DNA from: Cellvibrionaceae bacterium
GTDB lineage: Bacteria > Pseudomonadota > Gammaproteobacteria > Pseudomonadales > Cellvibrionaceae
Assembly: GCA_021151525.1 (NCBI GenBank)
Contig: JAGKXD010000061.1
Coordinates: forward strand, 1 to 26,319
Direction of reading: 5' to 3'
DNA: 26,319 bases
Made by a program: the position numbers and the translations under genes. Below the pieces are notes generated by a model. The model had not been told where the DNA came from and did no database searches. It worked only from the letters and a program-made list of their open reading frames with translations. Numbering within the stretch: the stretch's first letter is position 1; every line of letters begins with the position of its first letter. This document shows positions 1 through 6,486 of the stretch, piece after piece.

Positions 1-548
1 ACCTATATTTCCGTATTAATGTTGTTCAGCTGACCCTGCCGCCGCTGCGTGAACGTGGGCGCGACATCATTAACATCGCCGAATCACTGTTACAACGCTA
101 CTGCAGCCAATTTGGTAAAGCTCAGTTAAAACTCTCTGCTGACGCAGTAGAAGCCATCATGGCCTACTCTTGGCCAGGCAACGTGCGCGAGCTGGAAAAC
201 GCGATGCAACGTGCGGTGATCCTGTGTGAGGACAGCACGGAAATCGGCTCACACCTGCTTTCTATCGATGGCGATGCACCCGTCCAAGAAGTTATTGGCG
301 ATGGAAATATGCTCTTCGGCCAAGCACGCACATTGGGCGGCAATGGCACGGCGCGTCCAGTGAAAGAAGTAAGTGAGGATTTATCACTTGAAGATTACTT
401 CCAACGTTTTGTGATTGAGCATCAAGATTCGATGAGCGAAACCGAGTTAGCTCGTAAGTTGGGCGTTAGCCGTAAATGCTTATGGGAACGTCGCCAACGT
501 CTTGGCATCCCCCGCACCAAAAACAGCGCGTCAAGCCTTGCCAAATAA
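1..548 (+). CDS. cbrB: CbrB-type sigma-54 response regulator, C-terminal part (5' end outside window)
   Basis: Reading from base 3, an open frame of 181 codons runs to the TAA at 546-548 with no start, so only the C-terminus is present. It opens inside the AAA+ sigma-54-activation domain (LPPLRER) and continues to WPGNVREL near residue 57 of the fragment. It ends with a Fis-type helix-turn-helix (ELARKLGVSRKCLWERRQ, about residues 147-164). The family binds far-upstream sites and uses ATP hydrolysis to open RpoN promoters. The call CbrB (carbon/nitrogen balance regulator) rests on the C-terminal sequence as I remember it from Pseudomonas and on the downstream order pcnB-folK-panB, which matches Pseudomonas. 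The receiver domain cannot be seen. Another NtrC-family regulator is the alternative, but the synteny makes it unlikely. Confidence 0.85.
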   Translation, partial: LYFRINVVQLTLPPLRERGRDIINIAESLLQRYCSQFGKAQLKLSADAVEAIMAYSWPGNVRELENAMQRAVILCEDSTEIGSHLLSIDGDAPVQEVIGDGNMLFGQARTLGGNGTARPVKEVSEDLSLEDYFQRFVIEHQDSMSETELARKLGVSRKCLWERRQRLGIPRTKNSASSLAK

Positions 549-554
549 CAAATA

Positions 555-577
555 GGGGAGCCCAGCTCCCCCCGTTT
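555..577 (+). terminator. Possible terminator of cbrB
   Basis: A 7-bp GC-rich stem (GGGGAGC 555-561 with GCTCCCC 565-571, 3-base loop) starts seven bases after the cbrB stop and is followed by CCGTTTG. The stem is strong but the T tract is poor, so termination is likely only partial. Confidence 0.45.
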
Positions 578-631
578 GACCTATAACTCCCCTCAAACTA
601 CACCCTCAATTTCCACTATTCGGGGCACACA

Positions 632-769
632 GGTTACACTTTCGGTTGTTTTTTGATCAAAAAGTTGAGTCACGCGCCACTCTGTTACTCCCACCTACGA
701 AACTGTTACCGCACACAAAGTGTTACCGATATTTAAAGTTTGGTAACAAACTTCCAGAATTTTGTAACC
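632..769 (+). promoter_or_regulatory. Array of TGTTAC/GTAACA half-sites (putative enhancer for the sigma-54 promoter)
   Basis: TGTTAC occurs at 683-688, 704-709 and 721-726. The inverted form occurs as GTAACA at 743-748 and GTAACC at 764-769, and a weaker GGTTAC lies at 632-637. The first two direct copies are 21 bp apart and the two inverted copies are also 21 bp apart, i.e. two helical turns. TGTTAC 721 and GTAACA 743 form an inverted pair with 16 bp between. The array ends about 100 bp upstream of the predicted start of the sigma-54 promoter, the usual distance for an enhancer. CbrB sites of the TGTTAC...GTAACA kind are recalled from Pseudomonas crcZ, so CbrB is the inferred binder. Confidence 0.65.
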
Positions 770-843
770 CTTGGAAATAACAAAAAGTTATTAAAATCAC
801 ATCAAAAATGTTAAGCCATTGTAAATTAAAGTAATTTTTTTAT

Positions 844-859
844 TGGCACAGGAAGTGCT
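844..859 (+). promoter_or_regulatory. Sigma-54 (RpoN) -24/-12 promoter
   Basis: TGGCAC at 844-849 and GTGCT at 855-859 put the invariant GG (845-846) and GC (857-858) exactly 12 bases apart, as in the TGGCAC-N5-TTGCW consensus. There is one mismatch in the -12 box. The predicted start is near base 870. A 70-bp AT-rich stretch separates it from the half-site array, compatible with DNA bending. No coding frame of note follows for about 490 bases, so the product is probably RNA. Confidence 0.75.
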
Positions 860-869
860 CTATGTCGGA

Positions 870-1006
870 CACTAAAAACCTAGGCAGAGGATGGGATAGC
901 AAGCGAGTATGGATTTGTGTATGGAAGCGCCCCATTAATTGCCTTATATGAGCACCTCAGTTGTGCTACCCTCCTGACGGGAAAGCTTACAAAGCTTTCC
1001 CGTTTT
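870..1006 (+). ncRNA. Candidate sigma-54-dependent small RNA in the CrcZ position
   Basis: From the predicted start near 870 to the terminator at 978-1006 is about 137 nt with no convincing reading frame. Four GGA motifs cluster at 889-891, 894-896, 911-913 and 923-925. The last two lie in the loop of a potential stem formed by AGGCA 882-886 with TGCCT 940-944 and ATGGG 891-895 with CCCAT 931-935. A small hairpin (AGCAC/GTGCT) precedes the terminator. In Pseudomonas the cbrB-pcnB gap encodes CrcZ, an RNA of roughly 400 nt with several A-rich AANAANAA motifs. None of those motifs is visible here, so this is a positional counterpart and not a recognised CrcZ. The GGA cluster hints at CsrA/RsmA binding, which is speculative. 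Expression is inferred only from the promoter and terminator. Confidence 0.55.
978..1006 (+). terminator. Intrinsic terminator of the candidate sRNA
   Basis: A perfect 11-bp stem (978-988 with 992-1002) with loop ACA is followed at once by TTTT (1003-1006). It is the strongest terminator-like hairpin on the + strand in this gap. Confidence 0.7.
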
Positions 1007-1008
1007 CA

Positions 1009-1056
1009 TTTGCGCCATCCATGGCGCAAACCCTTCGGGCAGCCTTACGGCTGTGC
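1009..1056. repeat. Cluster of small palindromes
   Basis: TTTGCGCCAT at 1009-1018 and ATGGCGCAAA at 1021-1030 form a perfect 10-bp palindrome with 2 bases between. CCCTTCGGG (1031-1039) and CAGCC-TTAC-GGCTG (1040-1053) follow directly. Three adjacent hairpins without coding capacity look like a dispersed intergenic repeat or a structured RNA tail. The stretch 1057-1190 beyond it shows nothing else recognisable. Confidence 0.5.
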
Positions 1057-1194
1057 AAAAATGCTTTCCTGTATTTTTGTCACTTTGCAGAGATCTAGGT
1101 ATTAAACTCTTTTGGATTGGCCAACTACGGGTATTTGAAGAACGAGCAGAGTACTTTTCGCAACAACCAGCCCTCACCGTGAATTCAGTTGAAT

Positions 1195-1235
1195 AGGGAG
1201 TCGTCATCCTCGCGTAGCGGGGATCCAGCTGTTAG
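1195..1235 (+). repeat. Dispersed palindromic repeat, copy 1
   Basis: AGGGAGTCGTCATCC begins at 1195. An internal 8-bp stem (1206-1213 with 1217-1224, one G-T pair, loop GTA) follows, and then GGATCCAGCT. The same sequence recurs at 17172-17208 and as an inverted pair at 18094-18184. Such hairpin repeats are common between genes of Pseudomonas-like bacteria. Confidence 0.7.
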
Positions 1236-1297
1236 CATCCTCTTTTCCGCTTAAATCCATCCTCACGCTGCTTTGATTTCCTCTGGATAGCGGCTTC

Positions 1298-1306
1298 TGC
1301 TACACT
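1298..1306 (+). promoter_or_regulatory. Possible extended -10 promoter for pcnB
   Basis: TGC-TACACT (1298-1306) fits an extended -10 element (TGN then four of six matches to TATAAT). No good -35 is seen at the normal spacing. Transcription would start near 1313, about 45 bases before the chosen pcnB ATG. Confidence 0.3.
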
Positions 1307-1357
1307 CGCGCGCATTTGCTTGCGTCTCACTTTAAATCTACTTGCGCCTCTAAAATT

Positions 1358-2716
1358 ATGCTGAAACGTTTGATCAATCTTTTCTCCTCGCGACCCGCCG
1401 AGTCCAAGGGCTCTTCGCCGACGATCATTCCCCGTGACCAGCATAATATCTCCCGTAAGAACATCAGCCCTGCGGCGATTAAGATCATCAAACAGCTCGA
1501 AGATGCCGGGTTTACGGCTTACTTGGTTGGCGGTGGGGTGCGCGATTTGTTGCTCGGTAGTCACCCTAAAGATTTTGATATTGCGACTGATGCCAAGCCT
1601 GAAGAAATTAAGCGTGTGTTCCGCAGTGCACGCATTATTGGTCGTCGTTTCCAGATCGTACATGTGCGTTTCGGGCGCGAAGTTTTTGAGGTGACAACTT
1701 TCCGCGGTCATCACGAAGATGTCGCCCACGCAAAATCCAAAACCGAAGAAGGCATGCTGCTGCGCGATAACGTCTACGGCACCATTGAGACAGATGCGGC
1801 GCGCCGCGACTTCACCGTAAACGCGCTCTACTACACCACGCGCGATTTCTCCGTGCACGATTACTGCAACGGCTTGGACGACATCAAGAACCGCACCCTG
1901 CGCATTATTGGCGACCCAGCGACCCGTTACAAAGAAGACCCGGTGCGCATGCTGCGCGCCGTGCGCTTCGCGGCCAAGCTTGGTTTCAAAATCGAACCAA
2001 ACACCGCCAAACCCATTCGTGAACTAAACGGCCTTTTGGCGAATATCTCTGAGGCGCGTTTGTTCGAAGAGGTTCTAAAACTGTTCCTAGGCGGTTCAGC
2101 AACAGCAACTTTTCATCTCTTGCGCGAATACGATTTGCTGCAACAGCTTTTCCCCGGAGCAGATGCCGCTATCAAATCTGGCGATGCATTGGGCGCAGCC
2201 TTAATCGAGCGCTCCATGATCAACACAGATAAACGCATTCGTGCGGAAAAAACCGTAACCCCAGCGTTTATCTATGCCGCATTGCTCTGGCCTGCATTGC
2301 AGCACCAACAAAAGTTGCTGGAAGGTAAAATGCCGCCCCAAGCTGCTTACTTGGAAGCTTGCCAAAAAGTCATCAGCCAACAGCTTGCACGCACGTCAAT
2401 TCCCAAGCGTTTCCTGATTCCTATGCGCGAGATTTGGGACTTACAGGCACGCCTGCCTGGTCGCCAAGGTATGCGCGCATTACGCCTGCTCGATCATCCG
2501 CGCTTCCGCGCAGCTTATGATTTCTTGTTGATGCGCGAAGACGCAGGCGAAAAGCTCAATGGCTTGGGTGGCTGGTGGACGGCCTTCCAAAGTGCTGGCG
2601 ATGAAGAACGCGAGCATATGGTGAAAGACCTCGGTAAGCAGAATGCTAGCAGCCGTCCACGCCGTAAACGCACGCGCAAACCGGCCGCAGGCGCAAACAC
2701 CTCGGGTGCCGAATAA
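1358..2716 (+). CDS. pcnB: Poly(A) polymerase I
   Basis: This enzyme adds poly(A) tails to RNA 3' ends, which targets mRNAs and regulatory RNAs for decay. The 452-residue protein has the class II nucleotidyltransferase signature: VGGGVRD near residue 57 and DFDIA near 72-76, holding the metal-binding aspartates. The tRNA nucleotidyltransferase-like helical part follows. The basic C-terminal tail (RPRRKRTRKP) is typical of PcnB and not of CCA-adding enzymes. The frame is open further upstream to a TTG at 1316, but the ATG at 1358 gives the normal N-terminus (MLKRLINLF). No strong ribosome binding site is visible; E. coli pcnB is also poorly initiated. folK follows after 5 bases, so the two are probably co-transcribed. 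Confidence 0.93.
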   Translation: MLKRLINLFSSRPAESKGSSPTIIPRDQHNISRKNISPAAIKIIKQLEDAGFTAYLVGGGVRDLLLGSHPKDFDIATDAKPEEIKRVFRSARIIGRRFQIVHVRFGREVFEVTTFRGHHEDVAHAKSKTEEGMLLRDNVYGTIETDAARRDFTVNALYYTTRDFSVHDYCNGLDDIKNRTLRIIGDPATRYKEDPVRMLRAVRFAAKLGFKIEPNTAKPIRELNGLLANISEARLFEEVLKLFLGGSATATFHLLREYDLLQQLFPGADAAIKSGDALGAALIERSMINTDKRIRAEKTVTPAFIYAALLWPALQHQQKLLEGKMPPQAAYLEACQKVISQQLARTSIPKRFLIPMREIWDLQARLPGRQGMRALRLLDHPRFRAAYDFLLMREDAGEKLNGLGGWWTAFQSAGDEEREHMVKDLGKQNASSRPRRKRTRKPAAGANTSGAE

Positions 2717-2721
2717 TCAGC

Positions 2722-3198
2722 ATGCTCGCTTACATTGGCCTTGGCAGTAATTTGGAAAATCCACGTGCACAAGTAGAGCTAGCCTTCACAGAGTTGGCTG
2801 CATTACCTGATTGCGAGTTAGTGGCAAGATCAGCGCTTTACGGCAGTACCGCTGTCGGCCCTGGCGAACAACCCGATTATGTAAACGCTGCCGCACTACT
2901 ACAAACCGAACTAACACCGCTTGCATTGCTTGATGCACTACAAGCCATAGAGCAAAGCCACAGACGCGTCCGTATTGAGCATTGGGGGCCGCGCACGCTG
3001 GATTTGGATATATTGCTGCTGGATCAACAAACGATTGAGAGCGAGCGCCTCAAAGTGCCTCACCCCTATCTGACCCAGCGCAACTTTGTGCTTTATCCTC
3101 TAGCGGATATTGCCCCGGAATTACACCTGCCCGATGGCAGAAACCTGCAGGAACTCATTGCACTTTGCCCACGCGATGGGCTGGCACGATTAGAATAA
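2722..3198 (+). CDS. folK: 2-amino-4-hydroxy-6-hydroxymethyldihydropteridine pyrophosphokinase (HPPK)
   Basis: HPPK transfers pyrophosphate from ATP to hydroxymethyl-dihydropterin in the cytosolic folate pathway. The 158-residue length is normal. Visible signatures are GLGSN near the N-terminus (residues 6-10), the HPPK motif GPRTLDLDILL (89-99) with the metal-binding Asp pair D94/D96, and the substrate-binding PHPYLTQRNFVL (113-124). It starts 5 bases after pcnB, as in Pseudomonas. Confidence 0.95.
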   Translation: MLAYIGLGSNLENPRAQVELAFTELAALPDCELVARSALYGSTAVGPGEQPDYVNAAALLQTELTPLALLDALQAIEQSHRRVRIEHWGPRTLDLDILLLDQQTIESERLKVPHPYLTQRNFVLYPLADIAPELHLPDGRNLQELIALCPRDGLARLE

Positions 3199-3233
3199 TC
3201 AGCGCATAAGCGATTGCGCATCAGGAGCTCGCT

Positions 3234-3917
3234 GTGAACCCCGTGTTTGAAGATTTATCATTGGATTTAAGCAACACCAGCCTACCGCGTTATATAGCCG
3301 TAGAAGGCTGCATAGGCGTGGGTAAAACTACGCTCGCTCGCAACATCGCCAAACTATTCAACTACGACATGCTACTTGAACAGCCAGAAGAGAATCCCTT
3401 TCTGGAGCGCTTCTACAAAGATCCAAAATCCACCGCGTTGCCAACACAATTATTCTTTTTGTTCCAGCGCGCAAACCAACTACAAAGTCTGCGTCAGAGC
3501 GATATGTTCGAACCAGTGCGCATCGCCGATTTCCTGATTGAAAAAGACCAACTGTTTGCGCGTGTGACCTTGGATGATGACGAACTGAATATTTATCGCC
3601 AAGTCTATGAAAAGCTTTTGATAGACGCGCCGCGCCCTGATCTTGTGATTTACCTGCAAGCACCGCTCGATGTACTGTCAGACCGCATTCGCCAACGCGG
3701 GATTAGCAGCGAGCAACACATCAGCACCGACTATTTAAAAGCACTTAACGATGCTTACACCGAATTTTTCCACTACTACGACGGCGCGCCTTTATTGATT
3801 GTGAATGCGAAAGATTTAAATCTTGCGCAGAACCGCGAACATTTCAAACAACTGGTGGAATATATTCTCACCATCAAAAGTGGCCGCCACTATTACAATC
3901 CAACGCCTATGCTGTAA
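3234..3917 (+). CDS. Deoxynucleoside kinase (dGK/dAK family)
   Basis: This is a P-loop kinase that should phosphorylate deoxynucleosides for dNTP salvage. The 227-residue protein has the Walker A motif GCIGVGKTT (25-33), the acidic LLEQPEENPF segment (47-56), a family-like FLFQRANQLQ helix, IADF (97-100) and the lid DRIRQRG (150-156). The start is a GTG. It is chosen because AGGAG at 3223-3227 lies six bases before it and the P-loop is then at the usual distance. Base specificity (deoxyguanosine or deoxyadenosine) cannot be read from sequence. It sits 35 bases after folK and before panB, so nucleotide salvage is interleaved with folate and pantothenate synthesis; a thymidylate kinase role is unlikely. 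Confidence 0.88.
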   Translation: MNPVFEDLSLDLSNTSLPRYIAVEGCIGVGKTTLARNIAKLFNYDMLLEQPEENPFLERFYKDPKSTALPTQLFFLFQRANQLQSLRQSDMFEPVRIADFLIEKDQLFARVTLDDDELNIYRQVYEKLLIDAPRPDLVIYLQAPLDVLSDRIRQRGISSEQHISTDYLKALNDAYTEFFHYYDGAPLLIVNAKDLNLAQNREHFKQLVEYILTIKSGRHYYNPTPML

Positions 3918-4002
3918 TTCTGAATTGTGATTCTGGACATTTGTTCCATACTTTTTATCTCATCGATATCAGCGCACTAGCGCCTCAAAAGACGATTTCA
4001 CT

Positions 4003-4842
4003 ATGCCTTACGGAACCATCTCTCACAGCACTCCGACAACCAATAGCGCGCTTACTAAGGCCGTTACTATCAACACTTTGCACAAGCTAAAAGGCTCGGG
4101 CGAAAAATTTGTGGTGATCTCGCTTTACGATGCACACATGGCTGCGATGGCACAGCGTTGCGGAGTTGAAGTTGTGCTAGTTGGTGATTCGCTCGGCATG
4201 ACAGTTCTCGGTTACGACAGCACAATTCCCGTCACCATGGAGCAAATGATTTACCACGTAGAAGCTGTTGCGCGCGGCAATAAAAAGTCACTCATTATGG
4301 GCGACTTGCCGTTTATGACTTACGCCACACCAGAAGATGCTTTGCGCAATTGTGCGCGCATCATGCAAGCCGGTGCGCACATGGTGAAACTGGAAGGTGG
4401 CGAGTGGTTGGCAGAAACAGTTCGCATGTTGTCTGACCGCGGTATTCCTGTGTGCGCGCACATTGGTTTAACACCGCAATCGGTCAATAAATTTGGCGGT
4501 TTCCGCGTGCAGGGGCGCGAGCAAGCACAAGCCGATAAATTATTGGCTGATGCAAAATTACTCGCCGATGCCGGCGCGGATTTACTCCTGATGGAATGTA
4601 TTCCAGCTGCACTCGCCGCACAAATTACTGCAGAGATTTCAATTCCAACCATCGGTATTGGCGCAGGCAAAGATACAGATGCACAGGTGCTAGTGATCAA
4701 CGATATTCTCGGCTTAACTGAGCAACCGCCAAAGTTTTCGAAAAACTTTTTGCTGGAAGCCAACGATATTCCCGGTGCAATGCAAAAATATGTTGCCGAT
4801 GTAAAAGCCGGTATATTCCCGGGGCCCGAAAATAGTTTTTAA
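4003..4842 (+). CDS. panB: 3-methyl-2-oxobutanoate hydroxymethyltransferase (ketopantoate hydroxymethyltransferase)
   Basis: The enzyme adds a one-carbon unit from 5,10-methylene-THF to alpha-ketoisovalerate, the first committed step to pantothenate and CoA. The 279-residue protein shows the TIM-barrel landmarks: SLYDAHMAAMA, VLVGDSLGMTVLGY (metal-binding Asp), MGDLPFMTY, VKLEGGEW (Mg and substrate ligands) and AHIGLTPQSV, followed by IGIGAG. About 20 residues precede the usual N-terminus, so the true start could lie later, although no better internal ATG is seen. It depends on folate, which links it to folK upstream. panC, adjacent in Pseudomonas, is missing here; a pectate lyase gene follows instead. 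Confidence 0.94.
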   Translation: MPYGTISHSTPTTNSALTKAVTINTLHKLKGSGEKFVVISLYDAHMAAMAQRCGVEVVLVGDSLGMTVLGYDSTIPVTMEQMIYHVEAVARGNKKSLIMGDLPFMTYATPEDALRNCARIMQAGAHMVKLEGGEWLAETVRMLSDRGIPVCAHIGLTPQSVNKFGGFRVQGREQAQADKLLADAKLLADAGADLLLMECIPAALAAQITAEISIPTIGIGAGKDTDAQVLVINDILGLTEQPPKFSKNFLLEANDIPGAMQKYVADVKAGIFPGPENSF

Positions 4843-4917
4843 TAATTAGCGTATAAACTCGAAATACAGTAAATAGAAAAGAAAACAACAGAAAGGATTC
4901 ATCACTCGGTCAGTATC

Positions 4918-4944
4918 AAAAAAGCTCTGCCTATGTCGCAGAGC
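4918..4944 (-). terminator. Minus-strand intrinsic terminator upstream of the pectate lyase
   Basis: GCTCTGC (4924-4930) and GCAGAGC (4938-4944) form a 7-bp stem with a 7-base loop. On the minus strand it is followed by TTTTTT (4918-4923). There is no minus-strand gene nearby, so it would stop an antisense transcript. On the + strand it is only a hairpin in the pectate lyase leader. Confidence 0.45.
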
Positions 4945-4980
4945 ACAACTAAAAATACAACAACTCGACGGGTGATTGTT

Positions 4981-6204
4981 ATGCAAGTCAACTTGGTTTT
5001 TCTTCGTCCTCAACATCTCAAACGTTTGGCCGCAAGCTTAGTGTTCGTAAGCAGTTTTGCTCTAGCGGCTACAGGCGAAGAGCATACGGTGAATCCCATT
5101 CCTGATACACCGCAATGGCACGCTTATGTTGCCAAATCTGAGCATTGGAAAAAATTAGATAGCGCTGCCATTGCGGCCGAAATAAAAGCACTCGGCCTAA
5201 GCGAAGCCAAATTGCCAGAACATGCCAAAGAATTTGGTTTTGATCCCAAGCAAACGGATGATTGGTTTAAAAGTGCTGAAGGCGAGCGCATTATGGCCAT
5301 CATTCTTTCGTTTCAAACACCTTCAGGCGGTTGGTCAAAGCGCACGGATATGTCGAAGCAGCCACGGCAAAAAGGCGAAGCCTTTGGTGTAGAAAAAGAT
5401 TACATCCCCACCTTCGATAACGATGCCACAAGTACGCAACTACAACTTTTGGCGAAAGCCTATTCCATCACGCACAAAAAAAACTACGCACAAGCTTTTG
5501 AACGCGGCCTGCAATTAATTTTAGATGCGCAATATCCCAACGGCGGCTGGCCCCAAAATTATCCATTAGTAGGCGGTTATCATGACCAAATCACCTACAA
5601 CGATAATTTAATAAAAGATCTTATGACGTTGTTATATGAAGTGAGTTCTAGCAAAAATGAATTCGCTTTTGTATCCAAAAGTCTACGCGTTAAAGCACAG
5701 GAAAGTTTTAATAAAGGTTTGGACTGCATCAAAAAAACTCAAGTAGTCTTCAATGGTCAACTAACTATTTGGGGCGCGCAGCATGACCGTATTACGCTTG
5801 CCTCAACCAAAGCGCGCAATTTCGAAATGGTTTCGCTAGCTAGCGCAGAAAGCGCTTATCTGTTGGACTTTTTAATGGATTTAAAAAATCCTGATACCGA
5901 ACTTGTGCATGCTATTCACGCTGCAGCAAAATGGTTGGATGACAATAAAATTATTGGCAAACGCTGGGTTCGCAACGAATTAAGCTTACAAGACGACCCG
6001 ACTGCTGCGCCTATGTGGGCACGATTTTATGAAATAGGAACTAACAAACCCGTATTCGGTGATCGCGATAGCACCGTTCACTATGCCATAGGGGAAATAT
6101 CAGAAGAGCGTCGCAAAGGTTATGGCTGGTACAATAATATCGGCAACAAAGCTCTTGAAAAATATCAACGTTGGGCCCTGCAGCATCCCCTAGCAAACCA
6201 ATAA
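4981..6204 (+). CDS. Secreted pectate lyase, polysaccharide lyase family 10
   Basis: The enzyme cleaves polygalacturonate by beta-elimination, outside the cytoplasm. From the ATG at 4981 the protein has 407 residues and a clear Sec signal peptide (basic HLKR, hydrophobic LAASLVFVSSFALA, cleavage near residue 29). The frame continues upstream to an ATG at 4933, but that codon has no ribosome binding site and lies in a hairpin loop. GGGTGA precedes 4981. PL10 landmarks are QTPSGGWSKR (112-121), TFDNDAT (144-150), QYPNGGWPQ (184-192), ITYND (204-208), ARFYEI, and a C-terminal RRKGYGWY (377-384) that probably holds the catalytic arginine. It is a single catalytic module with no carbohydrate-binding domain, unlike several Cellvibrio enzymes. 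Confidence 0.93.
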   Translation: MQVNLVFLRPQHLKRLAASLVFVSSFALAATGEEHTVNPIPDTPQWHAYVAKSEHWKKLDSAAIAAEIKALGLSEAKLPEHAKEFGFDPKQTDDWFKSAEGERIMAIILSFQTPSGGWSKRTDMSKQPRQKGEAFGVEKDYIPTFDNDATSTQLQLLAKAYSITHKKNYAQAFERGLQLILDAQYPNGGWPQNYPLVGGYHDQITYNDNLIKDLMTLLYEVSSSKNEFAFVSKSLRVKAQESFNKGLDCIKKTQVVFNGQLTIWGAQHDRITLASTKARNFEMVSLASAESAYLLDFLMDLKNPDTELVHAIHAAAKWLDDNKIIGKRWVRNELSLQDDPTAAPMWARFYEIGTNKPVFGDRDSTVHYAIGEISEERRKGYGWYNNIGNKALEKYQRWALQHPLANQ

Positions 6205-6240
6205 CAACACATGCAAAAGCCAACACCAAATTTTAGACAT

Positions 6241-6268
6241 AAAAAAACCGGTGCTGACAACAGCACCG
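6241..6268 (-). terminator. Strong minus-strand intrinsic terminator
   Basis: A perfect 9-bp stem (CCGGTGCTG 6247-6255 with CAGCACCGG 6260-6268, loop of 4) is followed on the minus strand by TTTTTT (6241-6246). On the + strand no T run follows, so it is oriented for leftward transcription. It lies 219 bases beyond the nearest minus-strand gene. Confidence 0.75.
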
Positions 6269-6400
6269 GCCAAGACCATACTAGAGTACAAAATAAAGGG
6301 GAATTCCAACTGGGCAACAAGTAAACCCAACTGAGACTACGTGCAAACGCGCTGCACTCATCAGTAACTTAAGTATTAACGCTGATCAAAAAATTGCCAG
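6241..6400 (-). ncRNA. Candidate minus-strand small RNA
   Basis: In the 282-base convergent gap between the pectate lyase and the next minus-strand gene there is a CRP-like site (6429-6444), an AT-rich stretch that could hold a -10 element (TATTTT read leftward at 6411-6406), and the strong terminator at 6241-6268. Together they would give an RNA of roughly 130-160 nt. The exact 5' end is not resolved and no homology is recognised. The alternative is that the terminator simply ends the 3' UTR of the small unknown gene at 6487-6816. Confidence 0.4.
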
Positions 6401-6428
6401 CCTGTAAAATAACTTTTTTACACTAATT

Positions 6429-6444
6429 TGAGATAAAGCTCACA
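6429..6444. promoter_or_regulatory. CRP/Vfr-like binding site
   Basis: TGAGA-N6-TCACA (6429-6433, 6440-6444) matches nine of ten core bases of TGTGA-N6-TCACA, with AT-rich flanks. Both neighbouring genes point toward the gap, so no coding gene has this as its upstream region. It suits a minus-strand RNA starting near 6395-6400. Confidence 0.45.
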
Positions 6445-6486
6445 AACTCATTTGAAAAAGCTATAAAAAGCTCTTTAGCTACATGT

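Noticed and set aside
655..667. IHF-like match (ATCAA-N4-TTG)
   Set aside because: It lies upstream of the half-site array and not between enhancer and promoter, and such AT-rich matches are frequent by chance.
944..1207. Minus-strand open frame of 87 codons in the cbrB-pcnB gap (and a + frame at 917-1105)
   Set aside because: They run through the hairpins and the dispersed repeat, have no ribosome binding site, and show no family resemblance.
870..1250. Annotation of the cbrB-pcnB gap as CrcZ itself
   Set aside because: No AANAANAA motif is present and a terminator ends the likely RNA at about 137 nt; only position and promoter type agree with CrcZ.
1232..1858. Minus-strand open frame of 208 codons overlapping pcnB
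   Set aside because: It is antisense to the conserved catalytic region of pcnB and its product has no recognisable domain.
4320..4763. Minus-strand open frame of 147 codons in panB
   Set aside because: It is a shadow of the panB coding frame, with low-complexity composition and no start signals.
4933..4980. Upstream ATG of the pectate lyase
   Set aside because: It has no ribosome binding site, lies in a hairpin loop, and adds a polar Thr-rich stretch before a complete signal peptide.
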